Assembly (NCBI RefSeq): GCF_009017415.1
Contig: NC_092409.1
Location: 3,348,001-3,412,000, forward strand
Source: Aspergillus flavus
Taxonomy: Eukaryota > Ascomycota > Eurotiomycetes > Eurotiales > Aspergillaceae
Reading direction: 5' to 3'
DNA length: 64,000 nt
The notes beneath the pieces are model-generated. The model made no database searches, was not told the DNA's origin, and saw only the letters and a program-made list of their open reading frames with translations. This document shows, in pieces, positions 33,901-45,989 of this stretch (its first letter is position 1; every line of letters begins with the position of its first letter). The position numbers and the translations under genes are program-made.

Positions 33901-36540
33901 TGTCAGCCGCTCGAAGACCATTGGCAAGCCGCAGTTCGATACATCCGTTATTCGTGCCGATCTGGTTGTCGACTGTGTCCGCACTACCGACAGTCCTCAA
34001 GTGCAGAACGCAGCCCTTCTCTTGGTCGCGGGTCTGTCTGTCATTGCTCCTGAGTTGGTTCTCCACAGTGTGATGCCAATCTTCACTTTCATGGGCTCCA
34101 GCGTGCTCAAGAAGGATGACGACTACTCTGTTTCCGTGATCGATCAAACGATTGATCAAGTCGTTCCGGCACTCATTCAGTCGTTGCGTAACCAGAAGCG
34201 TGATGTTGTGTCAGGGACATCCGAGTTGCTGCTCAGCTTCACCGCTGCCTTCGAGCACATCCCTTCTCATCGCCGCCTCCGACTTTTCCACGCCCTTATT
34301 ACCAAACTAGGAACGCAGGACTTCTTGTTCGCTGTTTTGTCCATGCTTGCGAATAGATATTCCATGGATAAGGATGTTTTGATCTTGATGACGGGCTTGG
34401 TTTCGGATGCTAATGCTCCTGTTGAGCTTGCCACGTACAGCAAGTACCTCGGACTGGTCAGCGACTCTCTCAAGGCGAAGCCTGGTATCTCACAAGTTCT
34501 TCTTGGAATCGGAAGTGATGACGGCCGTGAGCCTCAGAAAGTTGCAGTTGACCTTCTCCGGGCTTTGGCTTATTTGTTTAGGCACTCTTCTCTCAAATCA
34601 AAGATGGCCAAGGCTTTTGCAACAGAGGAAGGTGATGAACCTCAACAAATCCGCGCCCTCTTCTCGCAGATTCTGGAACAAACCTTGGCAATTGGAGACA
34701 ATATGCAGGACATGAAGTCCGTCGGCCAGGCAAGTGGCGAAGTTCTCAGTGCACTGTTCGGAACCTTATCACTCGTCGATTTCCTCGACACGATCGAGGT
34801 GTTGCTTCAGCGTCCCAACGACGAACTGCGTCGCAAGGTTCTCCGGCTTTTGGAAGGCCGCTTGCGCCAGAACCCCGAACGCGATAGTCCTTCCCAAACC
34901 AGGATGTTGGACTTTTTGTCCGTCTTGGTCAAGATTGTCGAGTCTTCACCAGACATCCTGCTCAAGCACGCTGCGGTGGCTTGTATCGACCGCATAGCCG
35001 ACAAGTATGGTAAGAAGGATCCGTCGAAGGTTATCCCCGCCGCGAGGGTTGTTGCTAGTGAGGTTTGTATTGGACAGGAGGATGACCGTATTCGCATCAT
35101 GGGCGTGCTGTGTCTTGCCTCTATGGCCGAAGTCCTGGGCCAGGCCATGATTCCTGCGCTGCCGGACACACTCAGTCGCTCGCTGGCCTTGCTTGGATTG
35201 AGCTTGGAGGATGGCAAGGAGAACGCCAGGTTGCACGATGCCGTTTACTCCCTGTTTTCAGCTCTTTTCGTCCACCTCCCTTATATGATCTCCGCTTCTC
35301 ATCTAGACAAGGTCCTTGTGCTCTCGTACAAGTCCGCCATGAACGATGAGTTTGAGGAGGAGAGCCGGCAGGAGGCGTTGAGACTTATGGCCAAGAAGGT
35401 TGATGCTTCTGCAACATTCGGCGCAGTCGACCGCAACTGGCAGCATGCCGTGCAAGCCGGACCAGAAGCTACGAAGGAAACTTTGGAAGTCGTCAGCATG
35501 GCCATCGAGAAGCATCCAAAGTCATCTACCTCGAAGAACCTACCCGTCATCACCAACATCCTTTTCAAGGCGTTCGATTTGCGTCGGGAGCAACTCGCAT
35601 TGGGATCGGATGCTACTTTTGACTTGTCTGATGTGGACGAGATCGAGGAGACCATCAACGAGGTCACAATCAAGATGATTTACAAGCTCAACGACTCAAC
35701 ATTCCGTCCTATTTTCACAAAGCTCCTCGAGTGGGCAACAACCGGCGTTTCAAAGAAGGATACACAGGGCAGCCTGGCCCGGCTCACGACCTTCTATAAG
35801 TTCCTGCAGGTCTTCTTCGGTACCCTTCAGGTAAGTACCATATGTTTCCAAGCTCTTCAACCCAGTCAACCATTTTCTAACGAGTCACAGTCCATCGTCA
35901 CCGGCTACGCCAGCTACATCATCGAGAACGTAGTATCAGTCCTCAGCAAAGCCAGCCCGTCCAACCCCAACACGAAATCTCTCTGGTTGGCAACCATGCG
36001 CCTGCTCAAGAACGCCTTCGAGCATGACCAAGACGGTAAGCTTGACAGCATTCTCAAACCCTAAAATAAACAGATCAACTAACCTAACTCGAAACAGAAT
36101 TCTGGCAATCCCCTTCACACCTCACCAAAATCGCAACACCCCTAATCTCCCAACTCGCCCACGCCACCCACCCTACAACCGCAACACTAGTCATCAACGA
36201 AGCCATCCCAGCAATCACCGAACTCGCCGTGGCAGCCGACTCCACAGACAATCACAAGGAACTCAACACAGTCCTGATGCGGTACCTGCGTCCCTCAGCC
36301 GGTCCCACCGGCAAAGCCGCCGGCGGCGAGAACCCACATACGCGTCTGGCAGCCCTCAAAACGGAACAGTCGCTCACCGAGCAGCTGGGCGAGGAATGGC
36401 TTGCTCTGTTGCCTGAGATGCTGCCGTACATCAGTGAACTGATGGAAGACGAGGACGAGAACGTGGAGAAGGAGGTCCGCAAATGGGTTAAGCAGATTGA
36501 GGACGTGCTCGGAGAGAAGTTGGATGATATGCTGACCTGA
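30953..36540 (+). CDS. utp10: U3 snoRNP-associated protein Utp10 (HEATR1)
   Basis: Giant HEAT-repeat component of the small-subunit processome (t-UTP complex), needed for rDNA transcription and 18S rRNA processing in the nucleolus; 1821 aa. Three exons: 30953-35830, 35891-36035 and 36098-36540. N-terminus MASSLAAQLSQIAANST and SLIFDRKVAGSQDFDTIY are typical Utp10. HEAT-like helical pairs run along the whole chain. A short acidic block (DIEMEDAEKEEEQD) lies near residue 485 and a basic KRRRTSQ near 903. The C-terminal BP28CT domain covers roughly the last 350 residues (DSTFRPIFTKLLEWATT), split by the two introns. Ends KWVKQIEDVLGEKLDDMLT. Codon bias here is stronger than in the neighbours. 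Confident. Confidence 0.96.
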
Positions 36541-36887
36541 TGTGCTTGCTGATTGGGACGAAGTCAAGTTTCAAAAGAGGTTCTGGGCATTTTTGGCGTT
36601 GGAATTCTATCTTGAGTGGAGATGTTTTTTTTTTTTTTTGTGTATAGAAAAGTTGGCCTGGTTTGTCGTGTGCTCTGCTGTTGATATATAATTCATAGAT
36701 TTGGTTTTACCTACCGACTACTACTACTCTACTAGTAGTAGAACTTTCTTCAATATGTCCCTCACTCTACTTGTAGTTATGTAACTGTAGCTGAGCTTAG
36801 TAAGCAGCCCTGCATGGTTACCTATATAGTTCGTAGAAGCGTACGCCCACGCAATCACATTCCTAACTAAAGATTTCACTAGACCGC
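36541..36887. other. Convergent 3' region of utp10 and HET gene
   Basis: 347 bp between two stop codons; contains a 15-nt T run (36625-36639) and a CTACTACTACT...AGTAGTAG inverted-repeat motif near 36718-36741. Probably both 3' UTRs. Confidence 0.5.
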
Positions 36888-38846
36888 CTATTCAAGCTTA
36901 ACTACAGTGCTCTTCAGCTCAGCTTCTCCATTTGACATTGCCTCCCCGCGCATCAGCCCCGGAAAGATGGCCGGTCCGATGACTGTGAACCGGGCCTTCT
37001 TGCCAGGGACTGGTCGAAGAACCATAGGCATTCGACACCCATGGAGGACCCAAACCTGGTCCCCCGGTTCTATTGTCCCAACGCTTCTGCTTAAAGTCCC
37101 GAGCCGCCGGCGTTCAGTCCCGACGAACACGGATGCTACGAGTAGGCTCAAAAGCTCCCTGCACATAAACTGGTATTCCGTCAGAAAGTCAATTCTCGGC
37201 CTGTAAGCAAGGTCGTAGAGTGTCAGCCTGTCCTGATCAACCTGCTCCGCTACTACGCGTATGGCACGGAGTAGCGCGACCGTTGTCTCGTGCGTCGGCC
37301 TCTCAAGTCCATGTTGATAAAATTGGCGATACCTCTTCTCCGAAACCCAATCGCGTAGGAGCATAGTCACATCCTCCCTTTCGTACAGTGGTTCGTGGCC
37401 AGCACCTTCTGGCCAGAGTCTTCGGCAGTACTCTTCCAGGGTTCGGTACCACTCAAGTATGGGCAGCTCGTGAAACTCCTCCTCTGGTCCAATCCATTCG
37501 ATTGTGTCTACCAAGAGACCTTGGACATAGAGGATCCGACTCTCCAAGTCAATGGAGGCGTTTCTTGCTGTCATAGAGCCACAGGCCCGGCTTGCATTGA
37601 CTGCGCCCCAGTTGACAGAATCGTGCGGCACCCAGGTTGGGAAGTCATCACCTCGGGAGGCAGCATGATGCAGCCCCTTACCCAAGAAACATAAGAAGTC
37701 GATACTCTTGTGTCTCTCTATGAAGAGACTGAAAACCTGCAAGTGGATCTCGATGACAGGTGCATCGTAGTCGACCCTCACCTTGCTCTCGTCGATATCC
37801 AAAGCAAGCCCTAGAATGCCGTAAACCCGATCTCGAGGGTCCGTCATGTTCAAACCAGCTGTCTGAAAAAATAGCTGCAGAAGTGATGAGCCTAAGTATC
37901 TTCCGGTGACCTCGAAACGCGTCACTCCATCACTACTCTGTTGATGGTGGAGTTTGCTCCCCAGAAGCCTGTTGGCCCTCGCATGAAGAATATTACTGCC
38001 CAGCATCTGATGAGGCGTCCTTCCCCTGTCTATGTACTTAGAGAGCCTCCCCGCTTCACCTATTTTCTTGAAGAACGAGTCATCATTAACTCTTTGTTGA
38101 AACTCTAGGAGCTGTTGCCCATCAAAGACATCCCGCTGGCAATATATGTTGATTTCTTTGGCCAGGATGAGCTCCTGCTGGACCCACAGCCTTCGCCAGT
38201 ATGGATTCCGAAAAATATCGGCAACCGGATACCAGTGGGACGCATCATAGTCATCAATCTGAATTTCCTTGCCGAGACGTGCAAGGTCATCGAACGAGAC
38301 ATCCATTGGCCGCACGCTGTGATCGAGCCAAGAGCAGACAACCTGTGCTCTTGAGTAGATGCTCCCCATCAGCTTGATCTGGTGTTCCTTTTCCTCCTTG
38401 CTTCCCTGATTGATACATATGGCATCCGTCCAGAGAACACGAGGCTTGTCAGGCTGGCGCAGATCGTCCAATGCCTTCCTCAGGTTCCGCTGCACAGGAA
38501 ATGCCTTGTATCCATTAATGGAGATGTTATAAGTTGGTTTAGGTGGCCCCCAAGTGTAGCTCAAGGCTTCGAAGCTGGGGTTTTCATCCAAGGAGACGTG
38601 GAAGAGGCGCCCGACCACCTTGCTACCGGGCTTTCCTGGCCAGAGTTCAAATAGTCTGATTTCATGCTTCGCAGGGTCCAGAGGTTCGTATGGAAACGTG
38701 GTATGTGATCTCTTCTGTGGTACTGGAGCTCGGGATCGTCTCCTCGGTCGTAGGCGCTCCAAAACCGGTGGGACGGCGGGTTGGAACCGAGGTATAAAAT
38801 GAGCGCTGCTATAAACACCAACTCGGCCCTCGTTGTTCGAGCCCAT
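36888..38846 (-). CDS. HET-domain heterokaryon-incompatibility family protein
   Basis: HET-domain protein, 652 aa in one uninterrupted frame. HET domains trigger programmed cell death after fusion of unlike hyphae or act in fungal innate-immunity-like pathways; they are related to TIR domains. Three conserved HET blocks are visible in order: PSFEALSYTWG near residue 90, LRQPDKPRVLWTDAICINQ near 130-150, and RAQVVCSWLD, then RNPYWRRLWVQQELILAKE near 215-235. A C-terminal extension of about 400 residues ends with GDQVWVLHGCRMPMVLRPV, a conserved tail often found in ankyrin-less HET proteins. No NACHT, ankyrin or WD repeats are present, so this is a stand-alone HET protein and not necessarily a het locus. 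Confidence 0.93.
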   Translation of the reverse strand: MGSNNEGRVGVYSSAHFIPRFQPAVPPVLERLRPRRRSRAPVPQKRSHTTFPYEPLDPAKHEIRLFELWPGKPGSKVVGRLFHVSLDENPSFEALSYTWGPPKPTYNISINGYKAFPVQRNLRKALDDLRQPDKPRVLWTDAICINQGSKEEKEHQIKLMGSIYSRAQVVCSWLDHSVRPMDVSFDDLARLGKEIQIDDYDASHWYPVADIFRNPYWRRLWVQQELILAKEINIYCQRDVFDGQQLLEFQQRVNDDSFFKKIGEAGRLSKYIDRGRTPHQMLGSNILHARANRLLGSKLHHQQSSDGVTRFEVTGRYLGSSLLQLFFQTAGLNMTDPRDRVYGILGLALDIDESKVRVDYDAPVIEIHLQVFSLFIERHKSIDFLCFLGKGLHHAASRGDDFPTWVPHDSVNWGAVNASRACGSMTARNASIDLESRILYVQGLLVDTIEWIGPEEEFHELPILEWYRTLEEYCRRLWPEGAGHEPLYEREDVTMLLRDWVSEKRYRQFYQHGLERPTHETTVALLRAIRVVAEQVDQDRLTLYDLAYRPRIDFLTEYQFMCRELLSLLVASVFVGTERRRLGTLSRSVGTIEPGDQVWVLHGCRMPMVLRPVPGKKARFTVIGPAIFPGLMRGEAMSNGEAELKSTVVKLE

Positions 38847-40128
38847 GACAGCTGCAGAACTACTATATATTGCGTATGTATATACTGGAGGAAGGGTCTA
38901 CATGGATCGAATATGTGCATAATTTGTTTTTGTCCGCGAGCGATCAAGATCCCTGAGAACTGGCAGGTCTAAATTACCGCTAAAACCAACCATCCTTGCT
39001 CGGTTATATAATACTCCGAGTGATACAACATCCTTGCACTCTTTCTATCTTTAGGCAGCTATTTTCTCTCGGACAAGACTAATGGTCGGGCAATCTGGGG
39101 CGATCACAGAAACCTGGAAGGTGTGGTGTTGCAAACGTGCAATTGGGGGTGTCATGAGTGGACTGCGGATAAATGCATAGATATTTCTATTTTTATACCG
39201 AATCGGATCCAAGGAAAGCTGGCGGCTATACTCCGTCCAACGTCGCAAGGAGATCAGCAGCAACCCGTTGAATGGCTGAGTGCAGAGCTTAGGCGCCTGC
39301 GAGATTAGTCTATCTTTAGTACTATTACACTGTTTCAGAAATCCATCAGTATCCCTTATACAGAACTACAGGTAGGCAATCCAAAGCAATAGGAGTCCAC
39401 TAAATCCACAGGATAGTACCCTACTAAAGTTGGGTTATATTCTAATTGATCTGGGTCTTGCTAAGTTTAGTTAAATTAGTGAGTGTGAAGTAGATAACTG
39501 GTAACCTTTGGTTTGAATTAAGTAATTAAATTGGCTTTATTATTTATATCTAACATAAAGTACGCTTTTTAGTATAAGAAGTCAGAAACCGTTAGATGCT
39601 GAGGTTCTATCAAAGAATCTTGGTAGGTAGGCGCCCTGTGTAGATAGACGGCTGCCCTGTGGATTTAACAAACCTCAACCAATATCAATCCCTAACATAT
39701 ACCATGTCTCCCTCCTAGTCTGAAAACCACTTCATCCAGGAACAGAAAGCAAACAAGAAAATAAAATCGAACACCAAGAACCCTAGTCTTGGTACTAGGC
39801 ACATCATACATGCCCACATTTACATGGATTGCCGTCCTTGTTCTGTTTCACGGCTTCGACTCATCCCAGGAATAGTCTGACAAGCGTGGATTGGACTGTC
39901 AGGCTATTTTCTGTAGTAGATACGTTGGGTTCAAAGTGGAAGAGCTAAATAACGGAATCTTGCAGTTGTTCTACTCATTCTATCTAGGGAAGAAGTATTC
40001 TGTATTAACAATCAATCATGTTTAATCATAGAGAGGTACTAAAACCGAGAACATAGTGATTGAACCCTTGACTTGACGGCCCAAGTTAGAAGAGTAAAAT
40101 AAACGGCCGGAACAATCACCAATTCTCA
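38847..40128. other. Intergenic region, AT-rich centre
   Basis: 1.28 kb: promoter of the HET gene, then an AT-rich stretch (39400-39600) without coding potential, then the chitinase 3' flank. The AT-rich part may be a decayed mobile element, but no termini or reading frame remain. Confidence 0.35.
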
Positions 40129-41790
40129 TTATGATTTCTCATCTTCTTTAAATCCATTCTTGACATTTGCGTATTTCGACCAGGAGAAATCGATATAGTT
40201 TTCGGTTTTATTCAAAGCACCAGTGCCACCGAGTTCTTTAACAAGCTGTGTCATAGTAATCAGTACATCACTTCAATAGTTACAAGCAGATAAATTGTAA
40301 AGGTACATAGAGATGAAGAAATGAAGATGACATACCGTGCCAATAAGGCTGTTTTCCCCTACTCTATCCATACTGGTCTCCCACCACATCCCACCTGCGA
40401 GGCCTTTCATTTTGATATATCCCGCCTTGACCTTGGTCATGTTCACCGTATCGTAGGAAACATACATCTTGTTTTTCTCATCGTAACTATAGCTGGCTCC
40501 TGTCCTTGGTAACTCAACAACTTTTGCGTTAGCCAACGGCAAAACCTTGTAATGCCAAATTCCTGGATCGCCCATGCCCGTCCCAACCTCAACATAGGGT
40601 TGCCCTAGTCCGGTAGTGTTGATAAATGAGCGGCCGTAAAGCGGCATACCGAGGACAATCTTCTCGGCTGGTACACCATTAGAGGTATAGTATCTTATAG
40701 CATCATCTGTATTAGCGGGTGTGGTTTCGGGATTAGAGGTGTTGGGATAGAGATTAGCTGCGTGGCCGGTTGTATTCGCCCAACTGCCGACGTAGTCGTA
40801 TGCCATCAAATTCCAAAAATCGAGATATTGATCCATCTCAGACATCGGAAGAACCTTATAGTTGGACGCACCTTGAAGTTGTCATTAGTCTTCTTCTTTT
40901 GTGCCTTTGAAGGGGCCACACATACCGGCTGAGCAGGCGATTGTTAGGAGGAAATGATTTCCATTCGCATGCTCTTTGCTACATCTGTCTAGTTCCTGTT
41001 GGTTTTGTCTTAGTGGTGCGATGGGAAAGGAATACAAGAATCATTTTTGGAAATGGATTCTCATATGCATTTTCTGATGTATACGCAGCACATACCTCTC
41101 TTACTTCCTTCAGGAGAGACACCATATCTTTTGCACTGTCTTCTTTGGGATACTGCATGCCATCAGTCCTCGTGAAACATAATGAATATCAATAATAGGG
41201 AAACTCTCACCTCCCAATCGATGTCCAGCCCATCAAACCCCACGTCATGCATCAACTTGACCGCCGACTCAGCGAAGTTCTTTCGGTTCGCCTCAACATT
41301 GAGAATCCCAGCCCAACTTTGTGAGTTTGTGTACCCGCCGATTGAAAGAAGGACTTTTAGATGTCTGTTCTTTTTCTTTAGGAGACCCAATTGTCTGACG
41401 CATCCGTAGATATTGGCCATATCTCTTTCCTCTGGGTCGCCGGGGAAGAGTTTATCATAGTCAGCCCACTGATCCCATAACCTAACCTCACCAGTTTCAG
41501 TGAGGTTCGCAAAAGCGTAGAGGACGTGGGTGAGTTTGTCGGCGGGGATATGCTGCGGATAGTGGTCATTGTATATGGCCTAGGCCTTCATGTTAGGAAG
41601 GTCTTTTGTGCTGGCTTGGTAGGAATGAGGGTGAGGGGCAAACGCCAATACTAACCCAACTTGCGAAGTAGGCAACGGATATATATCCATTCTCCGGCTT
41701 AGAAGTATCATGTTTATCGTTTGCATGCGGGATGAGGGCAGCACTAGCGAAGCACGCGAGGCCCCAGAGAAGGAAGAAGAAAGTTTTCAT
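40129..41790 (-). CDS. Secreted GH18 chitinase (fungal class V)
   Basis: Endo/exo-chitinase acting on chitin outside the cell; 427 aa from six exons: 41656-41790, 41211-41579, 41096-41152, 40926-40995, 40336-40871 and 40129-40245; 1284 nt, phases consistent, GT-AG throughout. Signal peptide [17 protein letters not shown]. The TIM barrel begins [33 protein letters not shown]. Substrate strand [12 protein letters not shown]. Catalytic DxxDxDxE is [10 protein letters not shown] with the acid/base Glu at residue 168, the last residue of exon 2. Also seen: [18 protein letters not shown] with the insertion domain, and [10 protein letters not shown] with the substrate-stacking Trp. No chitin-binding domain, Ser/Thr linker or GPI signal, so a soluble fungal subgroup A enzyme. 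Two short exons (57 and 70 nt). Confidence 0.94.
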
Positions 41791-42647
41791 CGTCAATGAT
41801 GCTAGTGGATGTCCAAGTATATATGCTGGAGGAGACACTTCAATACGGTGCAGATAGGACTGAGCATAGGAAGAAGCCTCCGGGCTGTATAGAAATAACT
41901 TGAAGATGTCGATAAGAAGGAATCCATGTTGCACTTATAGTCTTTTTGCCGCTCTGATATCTGTATAATGCAATAATTAATGAATGTCGGCATTCTAACA
42001 GACATTTTAGAAAACAAAGGACGATATACCCTCTTCGACGGCTCCTATAAGACGCATATTTCGTGATTACTTTGTCAAGTCGAAGAATACTTGAGGGTTG
42101 CATTGCTTTGTATGTCATTGTGTTCAATGGATGTTTTGTTTGGTGGGGCTTTCAGGCTACGTTTCAAGTCTTGCGATAGTAGATCTATGGATGTGCCAGA
42201 GAGGGGGTCTTTTTGTCCAATCCACCTTTTATGAAGACGCAGTAAATGGAAGACAAGGGGCGTGACCTGGGAATATATTGGTGCCTGTGATTTCAGGCAA
42301 TTAAGCGAAGATTCGGCGAAACTTGAATTAGAATCACCATAACCCAGGAGTCAACTTAGACTACACATACAGAGGAGTCGGTACCTTGATCAAGTTGGTC
42401 TGTATTAAACTAAAGTATTCTAAATTAGATTAGGTTCAGCGCAAAAGACTCCAAAAATGATTTCGGACCCTGGCGATAGCCGGACATCTCGATCAAAAAC
42501 GCCCTTGTGCGCTACTGCTATGCGAATTTCATACAACAAAACAACCCGGGTATATTCAGACAAAAAACATTCCCTCAACGCCATGAAAACATGAACTTTT
42601 GTATCTCGTGAAACCCCCTGTATCCGTTGTTGGATACGGGAAGACCA
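41791..42647. other. Chitinase promoter and arrestin-gene 3' flank
   Basis: 857 bp without gene. The first 350 bp are probably the chitinase promoter (TATATATGC just upstream of the ATG at 41815-41823 is TATA-like). Confidence 0.4.
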
Positions 42648-44238
42648 TTAAAAAGCAGTCCCCACACTTCCAGCATGAACCCTGGGGACACGGGCAGTAG
42701 ACATCAAATCGATCGAACGGTCAGGAGGCAGAATTGGGCCTTGGTTCTCCGAATACTCTGGTGGCGCTACCTGGACCAGTGTCGGGGGTGCGACGCTGCG
42801 GGGACTGAAAAACTCTGCATTAACTTCATGCTGGGTGATCTCATGCTCAGAATCCTTTGTCTTTGCGTCGGACCGGGCCCGGCTTGTAAGCTGGATTGGG
42901 ATCTTGAGCGTTGCCGTTGGGGTCAGGATATTGGCGTTTGGAGTATGGTAAGAGAGGCTGAGTTCGAGGCAATATATGCGAGAGATCAGACACGAGTGGA
43001 AGGTCGGAACGAATGCTTTCGTCTTGGGAAGAGTGATGGGCACGACCACCGATGCGGTATAGTAGGTCTCTCCAGTGAAAGACGCCGATGGACCGGTTAG
43101 AGATTCCGAGGATGATGTTGACTCCATCGAGTCGCAGCGACTGAGGCCCCTGGGGCTAGTATGCTTCGTCCAGTGTGCAGACGCCACGCACATGGTGGAA
43201 AGAGGGACCGTCTCGGTGTAACACCCTTGACCTATCTGTGCCCAGGGCACATTTCGGGGGGAAGGGTAATCACCCCAGGGTTCAGCGCTGAACAGACTGG
43301 ACGCTCGGAGCTTACTCCAGATCGTGCCCAGGCGGGGAGGTTCCTCATTGCCCACGGGATCGAATCGTAGGTGCACTGTGGCAGCGGTGCTGACCGAATC
43401 AGTGGCCTCGCTGTTTGGTGGGCACAGTTGCACAGGCTTGGGCTGCGACGAGGCGACGACTAGTCGGCCCAACTTGCCTCTCATGAAACCGCGCTTGACG
43501 TCTTTCTCCTTCCGAACGCAGTAGCTGTCGTCGTCCGTGATGTTCAAAGGTGGCTCCTCATCGACGGCTGGAATGATCCGCACCTTCTTTCCTACCGAAG
43601 CCAAGGCCTTCGACGGGGCATTTTCTGGCTTGCGTTGCACGCTAACACGGATCAAATATGATATCCGGCACATATCTGGGGCTAGATCATTCAAGAGTGA
43701 CTTGCCATCATTGGCCAACATGGGGTCTCCGAGAGAAGGTGGGAGCAGGGTGTGAGAGCGTTCGACATGGGCGTTCGTCTTTGCATGGCTACATACATGT
43801 GGCAGCAGACGATCGGGTACGACAAATGTGAACGGAAACTTGTAAGTGCGTCCGGCCTCCAGCACACGGGGCATGGGGTAGGCAGAATCCTCAATCGGCT
43901 GGCGAAGTCGGAGGAATGTCTGGTAAGCACCTGTACGTCCTGGCATCGCTACACGCTCCACGGAAGTTCTCGATGTCCCTGTATATGTGAGTAAAGGCTC
44001 CCTCCAACAATGATTGATCTATCCTGTCTGGGATTTCCTTACCCTCAAAGGTGATCTCAACCTCATCAAAACGAGTATCATGGTCTACCGTTATCACTGC
44101 CGTCCCTTCAATGCGATCCTTGGTGGTATATGAATTGACAAGGCCTTCGGTCTGTCCGGCGAGTTCGATGTTGACCTTCGGACGCGACTGCGTCAAGGAC
44201 TCCAACGTGCTGGAGCTACGAGTGACAAATGAGGTCAT
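42648..44238 (-). CDS. Arrestin-like (Bul1-type) trafficking adaptor
   Basis: Arrestin-fold protein of 508 aa, likely linking membrane transporters to a HECT ubiquitin ligase. Two exons, 44043-44238 and 42648-43978; a 64-bp intron joins VEITFEG|TSRTSVERVAMPGRT. The N-terminal arrestin half: VNIELAGQTEGLVNSYTTKDRIEGTAVI..., then the conserved block TFLRLRQPI, YPMPRVLEAGRTYKFPFTFVVPDRLLP, TLLPPSLGD. A central SYLIRVSVQRK and C-terminal arrestin half (ETVPLSTMCVASAHWT, TFHSCLISRIYCLELSLSYHT) follow. A PPEYSE sequence near the C-terminus is a candidate PY (PPxY) motif for WW domains of an Rsp5-type ligase. The unspliced reading would end early, so the intron is needed. Confidence 0.88.
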
Positions 44239-44752
44239 TTCGGCTGTATGTCACAAGTACAAGGGATAATACAGAGAGAAATGCTCAGGGATATAGTGGA
44301 GAGCGCGTCATGCGCAGCACCCCAGACTGGTAGTAAAGAGGAGAGATGGTTACTGAGCAAAAGGAATTGGACGGCAGCGTGGAGAAAAGAAGAATATAAA
44401 AAGAAACGAAGGGAGACGCCAGCAGCGAGAGAAAGGTTCTAAATTGAATGTAGGGATGGGGTGATGGTTGTCGTTGGGTAATAGTAATGGCGAGCTGTGG
44501 AGATAGTTTGATGTATACTTGCAGCACCACTCAAATTAGATGACAACGATGGATATCCTCCTGAAAGACCCCCGGCAATTAAGATATTATATAGCTAGCT
44601 CATATCCCCCTTCTACGTATTTCTAATTGACCAATTTGAAGACATGTCAATCCTTAGGGCGCAAAAAATGAGTCACGCATCGAGCAAAGAAAGAGAGAAT
44701 CCATTGATCGGTCATCCTCAGCACGTGTTGACGATAATCCACTTGTTGGATC

Positions 44753-44765
44753 AAAAAGTAAAAAA

Positions 44766-44796
<31 letters not shown>

Positions 44797-44804
44797 GATA
44801 AATT
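44753..44804. repeat. A-rich simple-sequence run
   Basis: Nearly pure A with single T and one G interruptions on the + strand. Not preceded by a recognisable element, so not treated as a retroposon tail. Confidence 0.7.
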
Positions 44805-45070
44805 AAGAGCGAACCAAAAAACTCACACACCGACCACATGAATGAATGAATATTTTCCATAGTTCGTCTCCATAACACGAATTCCGGCCCAGATCCACTT
44901 TTGCCAGCGATTGGTCCAACTCCCGATGATCCTTTGCGCCCTTCCGTGACATTTGCAGTCGATTCCAGTCCCGGATAATATCAACCCTTAAGCGATGCCC
45001 ACCTCACGCCCTGTGACATATTGATCATGAACTTTACTCCGGAGTACGAAGATATTTCCCCATGGGATAT

Positions 45071-45100
45071 GGAGAAGAAGGAGAAGAAGAAGAAGAAGAA
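45071..45100. repeat. (GAA)n microsatellite
   Basis: Ten GAA-type triplets, encoding Glu/Lys in a 41-codon ORF. Confidence 0.75.
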
Positions 45101-45989
45101 CGATAACGAGTTCTTGAATAGTCAGCAGCCTGACAAATACGTAGGTTGGTGACGATCATTAGACCAATAGTTTGGCATAACCCTAAATAGATAATGACCC
45201 TTTAATGGGACCTCAAACTCCTTACTCTCCAGCATTCCAACCAGGTCCCCATCGCGTGATGATCGTAGATCTCACACCATACTGAGTAGGGTCTTCTGAT
45301 GGCCGTTTGCCCCCAGAAACTATTCGTCAATCATTGCCCATAGTCTACGGGTTGTCTTGCGCGTTTTCCTGATTTCCAACCTTGAGACAGGTGTGACCAA
45401 GGCAGAGAAACAACCTCAATAGCTTTAACGACGATGGTTTATAATCAGAAGCCCTCGTATACGAGTCGTTCCGAGTACCGAGAGGACTGAACTAAAGAGT
45501 CTAGCCCATGGAATGAAGCGAATAAGAATGTTTACCCGCTCCAAGTAACTTCCTGTTGTCGCAAGTCGGCCGTTTAGCTCTGCGCCCTACAGCTTCGGGT
45601 TCGAGATCCACGTCTACCGCACTTTCCTTGTCTAAGATTATTCGCCAAGGAATCTATCGACTTAATTTATCTTATTGGTCGTCCATGCATTTTCCTTGGT
45701 GTCGATGCTGTCATACTTCAATTATTAATCCTTGACCACCTGCAAAGTTTGAACTCAAAAATCACCCTGGAAAGAATCTTGAACCATCCCCCCTTCTATC
45801 TATCTCATGAACAAGAACAGTGCAATCCCCATAGTTCTACCGATTTTATTTCCTGCTATATATCCCTCATTACCATTAGTCACTCCTCCATCAGAAACCA
45901 GGAACGAGGATACGCTATTTCACAGTCCCCAGCCGTTTTTTCCACGGGTCCGCGTCTAGCCGTGGCTAAGCGACTTCCCTGAGCCGACC

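Larger units (their letters stand above)
44239..45989. other. Intergenic region with A-rich run and GAA repeat
   Basis: 1.75 kb. Arrestin-gene promoter, an A-rich run at 44753-44804, a GAA repeat at 45071-45100 inside a 41-codon ORF (45027-45152, MNFTPEYEDISPWDM, then Lys-rich, ending DKYVGW). No recognised product, so not called as a gene. The rest shows nothing. Confidence 0.4.

Noticed and set aside
42627..43100. 157-codon + strand ORF opposite the arrestin gene
   Set aside because: Shadow of the coding strand with no recognisable family; the minus strand holds the arrestin blocks.
45598..45609. GGTTCGAGATCC, similar to a tRNA B box
   Set aside because: One base too long for the GGTTCGANTCC consensus, and no acceptor stem, A box or anticodon arm fits around it.
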